Source of the DNA: Candidatus Zixiibacteriota bacterium
GTDB taxonomy: Bacteria; SM23-81; DAOVCL01
Direction: 5' to 3'
Length of the DNA: 5,039 bases
NCBI GenBank assembly: GCA_030670005.1
Contig: DAOVCL010000146.1
Span: 1-5,039 of the forward strand
The notes beneath the pieces were generated by a model. The model did no database searches, was not told where the DNA came from, and saw only the letters and a list, made by a program, of their open reading frames with translations. Within the stretch, counting starts at the first letter, position 1; each line of letters starts with the position of its first letter. This document shows positions 1 to 5,039 of this stretch, piece by piece. Position numbers and translations under genes: made by a program.

Positions 1-59
1 AAAAATTGGAGGAACTAAATTTTTCCCTTGATTTTGATGGAGAAGATGTTTATATTTAA
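1..59 (+). CDS. C-terminal tail of an unidentified upstream protein (partial)
   Basis: Only one forward frame stays open from the window edge to a plausible stop: codons from base 3 to the TAA at 57-59. The other two forward frames stop at 16-18 and 29-31. The 18 visible residues read KLEELNFSLDFDGEDVYI, an acidic, ordinary-looking protein C-terminus with no motif I can place. In Bacteroidota sprA often follows ruvA, but this tail does not look like a RuvA C-terminus, so I do not assign it. It lies on the same strand as the sprA-like gene, 180 bases before its start, so shared transcription is possible but not shown. It could be a chance open stretch, since 18 codons is weak evidence. Confidence 0.45.
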   Translation, partial: KLEELNFSLDFDGEDVYI

Positions 60-60
60 A

Positions 61-95
61 AACAGTTAACAGTTGTCAGGGATCAGTAGTCAGGA
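61..95 (+). repeat. Five tandem degenerate heptamers with an invariant CAG core
   Basis: Five consecutive 7-base units are in perfect register: aacagtt (61-67), aacagtt (68-74), gtcaggg (75-81), atcagta (82-88) and gtcagga (89-95). CAG sits at positions 3-5 of every unit and the other positions drift. The array begins one base after the stop codon of the upstream frame. Short heptameric intergenic repeats are known from other bacteria, notably the STRR families of cyanobacteria. No relation to those is claimed here and the function is unknown. Confidence 0.6.
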
Positions 96-110
96 ATTTC
101 CCCCTGATCC
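80..110 (+). repeat. Inverted repeat, 7-bp arms
   Basis: ggatcag (80-86) is exactly complementary to ctgatcc (104-110) across a 17-base loop. The left arm lies inside the CAG heptamer array and the right arm is in effect an inverted copy of the same unit. A hairpin at this place could end the upstream transcript, but no run of T follows it, so it is not a convincing intrinsic terminator. Confidence 0.4.
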
Positions 111-125
111 GTGAGATTCCGTGGT

Positions 126-131
126 TATAAA
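126..131 (+). promoter_or_regulatory. Weak -10-like hexamer upstream of the sprA-like gene
   Basis: TATAAA matches five of six bases of the bacterial -10 consensus and lies 114 bases before the GTG start. No good -35 box is found about 17 bases upstream; the bases there (ctgatc) match only three of six. If used, it would give a leader of about 100 bases containing the 166-214 inverted repeat. A chance match in this AT-rich gap is quite possible. Confidence 0.15.
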
Positions 132-165
132 TGAAAGGAGAGTGCCTATGCGGTTTAGCTAAGGT

Positions 166-214
166 TTTAGTGGGGACAAAAAAATACATAAAAGACTGGA
201 TTGTCCCCCATAAA
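166..214 (+). repeat. Leader inverted repeat (GGGGACAA / TTGTCCCC)
   Basis: ggggacaa (172-179) pairs perfectly with ttgtcccc (201-208). Beyond a two-base mismatch the pairing resumes as ttta (166-169) with taaa (211-214). The 21-base loop is A-rich. The structure ends 10 bases before the GGAG ribosome-binding site at 225-228, so as RNA it would leave that site single-stranded. It could be an operator, an mRNA 5' stabilising hairpin or chance. No T-run follows, so it is not an intrinsic terminator. Confidence 0.4.
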
Positions 215-224
215 CCAAGTCAAC

Positions 225-228
225 GGAG
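225..228 (+). promoter_or_regulatory. Ribosome-binding site for the GTG start
   Basis: GGAG lies 11 bases upstream of the GTG at 240. The spacing is a little long, but it is the only Shine-Dalgarno-like match before a start codon in this frame. The frame is open back to a TAA at 189-191. The alternative start, TTG at 201, lacks a comparable site and would add 13 residues before the signal peptide. Confidence 0.5.
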
Positions 229-239
229 TTGTTAAGGCA

Positions 240-338
240 GTGAATGCCAAAAGATTTGAAATATATAGTGCCGCCAAAAGAGGGTTCTTGTATTTAATCT
301 GGGCGGTTTTTCTTTTATTCCCCTCCCTTGCCTCAGCC
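240..338 (+). other. Sec signal peptide of the SprA-like protein (residues 1-33)
   Basis: A basic n-region (K4, R5, K13, R14) is followed by a hydrophobic stretch from F16 to about L30 and a short-side-chain end, LASA, with likely signal peptidase I cleavage after A33 before E34. There is no Cys at the cleavage site, so it is not a lipoprotein. This fits export to the periplasm and insertion into the outer membrane, and supports the GTG at 240 as the start. Confidence 0.85.
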
Positions 339-3300
339 GAGGTGGGGCTGAAACTGAGCCTGTCCTATCCTTATTGGCCGGCTGTGAGGTATTACCAGGC
401 TCAATCCTTCCCTGGCTTATCTATAGCCCACCAATCCCCTGCTCTTCTCAGCTACAAATCCCTCCCTTTAAGGAGAAGTTTTACGGTGGAACTCCAAAAG
501 GGGGACATATACCTTGAGGAAACCCTTGCCAACCATCAATTCAGCCACCCCCTGCTTATAGATCTCCCCCTTTACCTCTCTTTAGTTCAGGAGTATAATC
601 TCTGGAGGAACTGGGGAGAGAGCGAGAGGTTAGAGCTCACCAAAGAGGAGAAGGAGAAGAGAGGGAGTTTTTTAGAGTATGAGCTTCCCCTGAAGATGCC
701 CAAGTTCATCACCAGCATCATTGGGGAAGGGGGGCCTGCCCTGAGGGTGAATGGCTCAAGGAGGATAAGCTTCTCGGGGAGGAGCGAATGGACCGAGGGG
801 GAGAAGGCCACGGCCGCTCACCATCCCTCCAAATTCCCTTCCCTGAAGATGGAGCAGAAGTCCAGATTCACCATCACGGGAACCATCGGTTCAAAGATTA
901 AGGTCTCCATAGATCAGGACAGTGAGAGGGAGACGGATATAGAGAACCGTATGCATCTGAGCTATCAGGGGGACGAGGATGAGATAATCCAGAACATAGA
1001 GGCGGGGAATACCACCCTCTCCTTGGGTGGAACCCAGTTTGTCGGCTATACTGAGCATGCCAAGGGCCTCTTTGGCATCAAGGCCCAGGCCAAGATAGGC
1101 CATCTAAACCTCACCCTTATCACCAGCCAGGACAAGAGCTCGGCAGACCAGGCCAACTTCACCGCCAAAGGGGAAGAGGGTGGGAAGACAATCTACGACA
1201 AGGATTACCTGCCGAGAACCTACTACTGGTTGAGTTTGACCCGAGGGGACACCATTCAGGATTTACAGGTCTACACAGACGACAGGTCTGGTACATCAGG
1301 GATAAAGGAGAAACGTCCAGGGAGAGCATATTTTGATCCTGATACATCAACGGCCTTTGAATTTGGTAACTTTCAGTTTATTGATCCCACTCAAGGCGGT
1401 TACTTCGTAGATAAGCAGAATGGATGGATTGTGTTCGAACAGCAACTGGGGGAGAATTATATCTTTGGTGTTTGGTACACGACCACGAAAGGGGACTCAA
1501 TAGGAAAAGTAAGTTCCAACCCAGAAGATACTTTGATCCTCAAGCTTATTAAACCTGAAAGCCCAAACCCAAATAATCCTACCTGGGTTTATGAGTGGAA
1601 GAATATCTACAGCCTGGGAGCAACGAACATAAACCCAGAAGGATTCGAGGTGCAGATATACAGGGATTTATCAAGCGGGGTAGACCCAACTGCCCAGGAT
1701 TCTACCCCCTACTTGGAGCTCTTTGGTTTAGACAGGATGGACCAGGATGGGAATCCTGTTCCCGATGGCAAGATAGACATCTCCAATCGTATCTTAGATC
1801 TGGGTAGGGGCCATCTCGTCTTTCCCGATCCCTACCCCTTTTGGTGGGGTTGGCGAGATTCCCTCTACCAACCTATCAAGGCCACTCTTCGGGATAGCAT
1901 CCCTGAGATTTACACCACTACCCACAACCGGCTGAGTCAAATTATGTCCAAGTATTATATCCAGGTAAAATATGCCCAGAGGAGGGCAGAATATTCTCTT
2001 GGCCATATAAACATCACCCCTGGGAGTGAGGTGGTCACTCTAAATGGGAAAAGGCTACAGAAAGGGAAAGACTACAACATAACATATGAAATCGGGCAGA
2101 TAACATTCCTAATCCAGGAGGCCCTGGACCCAAATGCCAATATAGAGGTGCACTACGAATACGCCCCCTTCTTCCAGGTAGAGAAAAAGAGCCTTTTAGG
2201 TCTGAAGGGGGAGTACAAAAAGGGCGATCACTTCAAGATTGGGGCTTTAGTCCTCTACAAGAGCGAAAGCACACCGGAGGAAAAGCCGAGGGTAGGACAG
2301 GAGCCGGTGCGGGACTTTGTCTGGGATGTTAATGCCTCTTTAAACCTGAATCCACCCCTGATGACGGAAATGGTGGATGCTTTGCCTTTCATCCAGACAG
2401 ATGCCAAATCCTCCCTTAAACTATCCGGAGAGGTGGCTCAGATTATCCCCAATCCCAACACCAAGGATGAGGCCACCATTGACGATTTTGAGGGGAGCAA
2501 AGAATACCTTGACCTGGGGATTATTCGCACCGCCTGGACGAAGTCCAGCCCCCCAGTGGGATGCCTTGACTCCCTGAGGGGAAAGCTTATCTGGTATAAC
2601 CCCTGGGATAGATATCAAGTAAAGTATGTCTGGCCTGAAAAGGAAACCACCCGCAGGGAGAGTGAGATCAACATCCTTACCTTGGAATTCGATTCTTCTC
2701 CTCCAGATTCTTCCTTCTGGGGTGGTGTGATGAGGGCTTTGCCCTTAAGCTATCGGGATCAGACTGAGACTAAGTATCTGGAGATCTGGGCTCAGGGGAA
2801 TGAGGGTAAACTGGTCCTGGATTTGGGCCAGATAAGCGAGGACATAAACGACAATGGAGACCTAGACACGGAGGATAAGAATGAGGATGGTATTCTGGAT
2901 GAGGATGAGGATGTTGGACTTGATGGCTGCACTGACCAATATGAGGATGGTAAAGGGGGATGTTGTGATACGCCTTGTGGCTCTGGGGACCCCAATGGCG
3001 ACAATTGGAATTATGATGACAAAGATGACTATTCCCACATCAATGGAACTGAGGGGAACAAGGATGATCCCGATGGGGGGAGAAGGCCGGACACCGAGGA
3101 TCTAAACAGGAATTTAAGCCTCGATCGGAAGAATAGTTACTTCGAATATGTGATTGACTTGAGTGATCCCGATAGTCCTTATGAGGTCTCCAGAAACGAG
3201 TATGGGTGGAGGTTATATCGGATAGCCCTCAAGGACACCCTCAACTACAGAAAGGTGGGGAATCCAGATTGGCTGTATATTGACTTTTTCCGGCTGTGGC

Positions 3301-5039
3301 TCACCGGAACAACTGCCAAATCAACTCTGAAGATAGCCACCATCCAGCTTGTAGGCAACAAGTGGCGGGAGCTGGGGATCTCCCCCAGCGATAGCCTCAT
3401 TCAAGAGAAGTTTGACATCGCTACCATAAATACGGAAGAGGACTGGGAGGTTTACACCCCTCCTCCAGGGGTAAAAGGTAAGCTGGACAGAAAGACCCGT
3501 ATTCGGGCCAGGGAGCAGTCCTTGGTCCTCAAGTATGAGAACATCCAGCCAGGGCATACGGGCAGGGCCTACCGGCTTTTATATTCAGCGGAGAACTATA
3601 CCGACTACCGCACCCTGAAGATGTTCGTCTACGGTCCAGACTCCCTCCCTCACCCTCTCTTCCTTTTCCGGCTGGGGTCAGACTCCACAAACTTTTATGA
3701 ATACCATACCATCCTTCATCCGGGATGGGATCCGGAGAATGAGGTGGTAATTGACTTTGACCAGATCACAGGGCTCAAAAACTATATGCTCCTTAATGGG
3801 CAAAATGATACCACGGATGGCCCATACCGGATAAGAGGAAGTCCTACCCTCACCGCAATAAAGTGGTTTGAGGTGGGGGTAACAAATGTGGATAGCCTCT
3901 GGCCGATGAGTGGGGAGGTCTGGATTGATGAGCTGAGGGTTACTCAGGTGAAGAAAGAGCCTGGATGGGCCAAGAGGGCATCCCTCTCCGCCCAGTTTGC
4001 CGATCTCTTTAGCCTCAGCGCCAGCTATCAGAACAGAGACTCCAAATTTCACGGTTTGGGAGGGAAGAGGCCTGGTAAGTCCTCAACTTCCCAAAGCATC
4101 AGCATTTCAAACTTTGCCTTGCACAAGTTCTTCCCCAAAAGCTGGGGGCTAAGCCTCCCCTTGAGCGGTTCCTGGAGCAGGAGCCTGACCCTGCCGGAGC
4201 TTAAGCCAGGCTCTGACATCGTCCTTCCTAAGGAACTAAGAAGGGATAATAGGACGGAATCCACCTCTCGTTCGACCAGTGCCTCCTTTAGCATCAACAG
4301 AAAGGGGAGTAACCCACTTTTTAACCTCTTTCTCAACCGGATGTCTACCCGTTTTGCCTTTGGCGACAACAACAGCAGGAGCCCCACAAAACCCAAGAGC
4401 TGGGACAGCAATTACAATCTCAGTTGGAGCTATAGCCTCTCTCCAGCTAAGAGGTCAATCTCCCCCTTTGGCTGGGCCAAGTCAAAACTTGTTCCTGGGT
4501 TCATCTCCGGGGCGAAGTTCTCATACCTCCCTACCAACCTTAATTTTAGCGCCACGGTGAACCGCACAAAGGGGCTGAGCATAGACAACTCTGGGACAAG
4601 AACTGATACCTACACCCGTAACTTTACCGGAAGTGCCTCCACAGGCTTCTCCCCCTTCCAGAGCCTGTCGGCCAGCTACTCCCTGACCAGCAGTCGGGAT
4701 ATAAGGAGGGACGAGGAGATAAACCTATCCTATAACCCCAAGAGGTTTTCCTTAGGGAGGGAGACTTCCTGGACAGAGAATGGCTCGGTTACTTTCTCCC
4801 CTACTTTTCTGAAGTTCCTCACCCAGAGATACAGCTATCAGGCCAACTACCGAGAAAGCTTTAACCCCCAAAGCTACGGGCAGGATGAGAGGACGGCCAG
4901 CTCAAACTTCTCCGGGTCAGCCAGCCTGGGCTTAAGGATAAACGGGCTCTTCAACTTCATCAAGCCCCCGGAGAATATAAAGAGTTTGAGGAAGGGCTCG
5001 CCCCGATGGATCCTTTTGCAGTTCAAAGAGCTCTGGTCA
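240..5039 (+). CDS. sprA: SprA-like outer-membrane translocon of the type IX secretion system (5' complete, 3' end beyond window)
   Basis: The frame runs 1600 codons from GTG with no stop and exits the window. SprA is the giant outer-membrane beta-barrel that forms the T9SS exit channel for proteins bearing T9SS C-terminal signals. Family motifs appear in the expected order: GEGGP with an SRRISFSGRS stretch (162-182); IDQD, GDEDEIIQNIEAGN and LFGIKAQ (224-283); a GHLVFPDPYPF segment (524-534); NGKRLQKGKDY followed by GQITF (602-623); IDDFEGS (747-753); VGNPDW (1006-1011); REQSLVLK (1091-1098); MFVYG (1128-1132); EVWIDELRVT (1226-1235); WGLSLPLS (1302-1309) and PGSDI (1323-1327). Bacteroidota SprA is roughly 2,400 residues, so several hundred are probably missing here. 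Start choice rests on GGAG at 225-228 and a signal peptide that begins correctly at this codon. Arg is mostly AGG/AGA. Oddities are an EF-hand-like acidic segment and a four-Cys cluster. Family identity is strong. That it exports proteins in this organism is inferred, because no other T9SS gene is visible. Confidence 0.93.
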   Translation, partial: MNAKRFEIYSAAKRGFLYLIWAVFLLFPSLASAEVGLKLSLSYPYWPAVRYYQAQSFPGLSIAHQSPALLSYKSLPLRRSFTVELQKGDIYLEETLANHQFSHPLLIDLPLYLSLVQEYNLWRNWGESERLELTKEEKEKRGSFLEYELPLKMPKFITSIIGEGGPALRVNGSRRISFSGRSEWTEGEKATAAHHPSKFPSLKMEQKSRFTITGTIGSKIKVSIDQDSERETDIENRMHLSYQGDEDEIIQNIEAGNTTLSLGGTQFVGYTEHAKGLFGIKAQAKIGHLNLTLITSQDKSSADQANFTAKGEEGGKTIYDKDYLPRTYYWLSLTRGDTIQDLQVYTDDRSGTSGIKEKRPGRAYFDPDTSTAFEFGNFQFIDPTQGGYFVDKQNGWIVFEQQLGENYIFGVWYTTTKGDSIGKVSSNPEDTLILKLIKPESPNPNNPTWVYEWKNIYSLGATNINPEGFEVQIYRDLSSGVDPTAQDSTPYLELFGLDRMDQDGNPVPDGKIDISNRILDLGRGHLVFPDPYPFWWGWRDSLYQPIKATLRDSIPEIYTTTHNRLSQIMSKYYIQVKYAQRRAEYSLGHINITPGSEVVTLNGKRLQKGKDYNITYEIGQITFLIQEALDPNANIEVHYEYAPFFQVEKKSLLGLKGEYKKGDHFKIGALVLYKSESTPEEKPRVGQEPVRDFVWDVNASLNLNPPLMTEMVDALPFIQTDAKSSLKLSGEVAQIIPNPNTKDEATIDDFEGSKEYLDLGIIRTAWTKSSPPVGCLDSLRGKLIWYNPWDRYQVKYVWPEKETTRRESEINILTLEFDSSPPDSSFWGGVMRALPLSYRDQTETKYLEIWAQGNEGKLVLDLGQISEDINDNGDLDTEDKNEDGILDEDEDVGLDGCTDQYEDGKGGCCDTPCGSGDPNGDNWNYDDKDDYSHINGTEGNKDDPDGGRRPDTEDLNRNLSLDRKNSYFEYVIDLSDPDSPYEVSRNEYGWRLYRIALKDTLNYRKVGNPDWLYIDFFRLWLTGTTAKSTLKIATIQLVGNKWRELGISPSDSLIQEKFDIATINTEEDWEVYTPPPGVKGKLDRKTRIRAREQSLVLKYENIQPGHTGRAYRLLYSAENYTDYRTLKMFVYGPDSLPHPLFLFRLGSDSTNFYEYHTILHPGWDPENEVVIDFDQITGLKNYMLLNGQNDTTDGPYRIRGSPTLTAIKWFEVGVTNVDSLWPMSGEVWIDELRVTQVKKEPGWAKRASLSAQFADLFSLSASYQNRDSKFHGLGGKRPGKSSTSQSISISNFALHKFFPKSWGLSLPLSGSWSRSLTLPELKPGSDIVLPKELRRDNRTESTSRSTSASFSINRKGSNPLFNLFLNRMSTRFAFGDNNSRSPTKPKSWDSNYNLSWSYSLSPAKRSISPFGWAKSKLVPGFISGAKFSYLPTNLNFSATVNRTKGLSIDNSGTRTDTYTRNFTGSASTGFSPFQSLSASYSLTSSRDIRRDEEINLSYNPKRFSLGRETSWTENGSVTFSPTFLKFLTQRYSYQANYRESFNPQSYGQDERTASSNFSGSASLGLRINGLFNFIKPPENIKSLRKGSPRWILLQFKELWS
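723..1088 (+). other. N-terminal SprA conserved block (residues 162-283)
   Basis: This block holds GEGGP (162-166), the SRRISFSGRS stretch (173-182), the IDQD segment (224-227), GDEDEIIQNIEAGN (244-257) and LFGIKAQ (277-283). From memory of the family, a GDEDxIIxxIEAGN stretch followed by LFGIKxQ is the most diagnostic part of SprA N-terminal domains (Pfam SprA_N). Alternating polar and hydrophobic residues suggest beta-strands leading into the barrel. Confidence 0.8.
1740..2108 (+). other. Central SprA segment with acidic loop and NGKRLQKGKDY motif (residues 501-623)
   Basis: D501, D503, G504, D509, G510 and D513 form a DxDG-like acidic loop that may bind calcium (inference). It is followed by GHLVFPDPYPF (524-534), which resembles a G-x-L-x-F-P...PF segment of SprA proteins. 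NGKRLQKGKDY with GQITF (602-623) matches the family's 'NGxxLxxGxDYxxxYxxGxITF' beta-hairpin pattern, often seen in surface beta-sandwich domains. Confidence 0.7.
2478..2498 (+). other. IDDFEGS motif (residues 747-753)
   Basis: I747-D748-D749-F750-E751-G752-S753 matches the (I)DDFEG(S/T) signature that I recall as nearly invariant in SprA-family proteins. It follows the predicted barrel strands of the first half. Its precise mechanistic role is not known to me. Confidence 0.75.
2841..3125 (+). other. Acidic EF-hand-like, probable Ca2+-binding segment with Cys cluster (residues 868-962)
   Basis: Of 95 residues, 25 are Asp, 7 Glu and 10 Asn. Two back-to-back loops fit the EF-hand/dockerin spacing: D868-N870-N872-G873-D874-D876-D879, then D879-N881-D883-G884-D887-E890, sharing D879. 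A shorter D917-N919-D921 run and a degenerate loop (D954, N956, N958, D962, with L959 where Gly is usual) follow. Between them lie Cys 897, 908, 909 and 913. GRRPDTEDLN (947-956) resembles the corresponding acidic region of SprA-like proteins outside Bacteroidota as I remember them. At DNA level a 12-base repeat, atgaggatggta, occurs at 2881 and 2941, exactly 20 codons apart. Calcium binding is inferred from spacing only. Confidence 0.7.
3255..3944 (+). other. Second SprA conserved block, VGNPDW to EVWIDELRVT (residues 1006-1235)
   Basis: The ordered motifs are VGNPDW (1006-1011), REQSLVLK (1091-1098), MFVYG (1128-1132) and EVWIDELRVT (1226-1235). In SprA proteins this area corresponds to the second SprA_N-type region, folded as a beta-sandwich; the xVWxxELRxT ending marks the return to the barrel. 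The overall similarity is clear to me, but domain edges are approximate. Confidence 0.75.
3945..5039 (+). other. C-terminal barrel-like region, cut by window end (residues 1236-1600)
   Basis: This stretch is rich in Ser, Asn, Arg and aromatic residues in alternating patterns such as LSASYQ, YNLSWSYSLS and SLSASYSL, typical of amphipathic outer-membrane beta-strands. FFPKSWGLSLPLSGSWSRS (1297-1315) followed by PGSDI (1323-1327) matches a family pattern 'kflP.sWG..iP...s.S...P...pgsD'. No stop, C-terminal strand or T9SS sorting domain is reached, so the gene continues beyond the window. Confidence 0.7.

Noticed and set aside
1..59. RuvA C-terminus, expected from the ruvA-sprA gene order of Bacteroidota.
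   Set aside because: The visible tail ends in FDGEDVYI and does not resemble the helical RuvA C-terminal domain.
80..110. Rho-independent terminator for the upstream gene.
   Set aside because: A 7-bp stem exists, but the loop is long and no T-run follows the right arm.
121..239. Riboswitch or structured RNA in the sprA leader.
   Set aside because: Beyond one simple inverted repeat I could not match a conserved core of any riboswitch class I know, including c-di-GMP types.
2881..3105. Plus-strand 74-codon frame rich in Met and Arg.
   Set aside because: It is the out-of-frame reading of the GATGAGGATG-rich acidic segment, and its Met-rich composition is an artefact of that repeat.
3678..4411. 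Two minus-strand open frames of 124 and 120 codons that overlap by four bases like an operon pair (3678-4052 and 4049-4411).
   Set aside because: They are fully antisense to the sprA-like frame, which carries recognisable motifs here (EVWIDELRVT, WGLSLPLS). Their translations show no recognisable domain and are Leu/Pro/Gly-rich in the manner of antisense readings.
4279..4560. Plus-strand 93-codon open frame.
   Set aside because: It lies in a shifted frame inside the sprA-like gene, has low-complexity Ser/Thr/Pro/Ala composition, no recognised domain and no reason to prefer it over the main frame.

Overview
The window is dominated by one very long reading frame on the + strand. It opens at a GTG at 240 and is still open at the last base, giving 1600 codons with no stop. 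The translation has a Sec-type signal peptide and a series of motifs that I recognise as those of SprA (also called Sov). SprA is the giant outer-membrane beta-barrel translocon of the type IX secretion system (T9SS), first described in gliding Bacteroidota. The C-terminal part of the protein lies beyond the window.

Layout: 1-59 is the last 18 codons of an upstream + strand gene that I cannot identify. 60-239 is a non-coding gap of about 180 bases. It holds five tandem 7-base units built on CAG (61-95), an overlapping 7-bp inverted repeat (80-110), a weak -10-like TATAAA (126-131), a larger inverted repeat (166-214) and a GGAG ribosome-binding site (225-228). From 240 onward everything is the sprA-like gene: signal peptide, N-terminal SprA motif block, a central domain with an IDDFEGS motif, an acidic segment with EF-hand-like loops and an unusual four-cysteine cluster, a second conserved block ending in EVWIDELRVT, and a Ser/aromatic-rich region of beta-strand character.

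Organism: the gene implies a diderm bacterium with a T9SS. Arginine is written mostly as AGG/AGA (the first 14 Arg codons all are), ATA is common for Ile, and base composition is moderate. The acidic GRRPDTEDLN-type segment recalls, from memory, SprA-like proteins of uncultured FCB-group or related candidate phyla (for example Zixibacteria, Latescibacteria, KSB1, WOR-3 or Gemmatimonadota relatives) more than Flavobacterium or Porphyromonas. The exact lineage is inference and cannot be fixed from this window.

Other long open frames inside 240-5039, on both strands, are best read as shadows of this one gene. I see no RNA gene, transposon or CRISPR array. The most distinctive features are the cysteine cluster inside the acidic loop region and the heptad array upstream.
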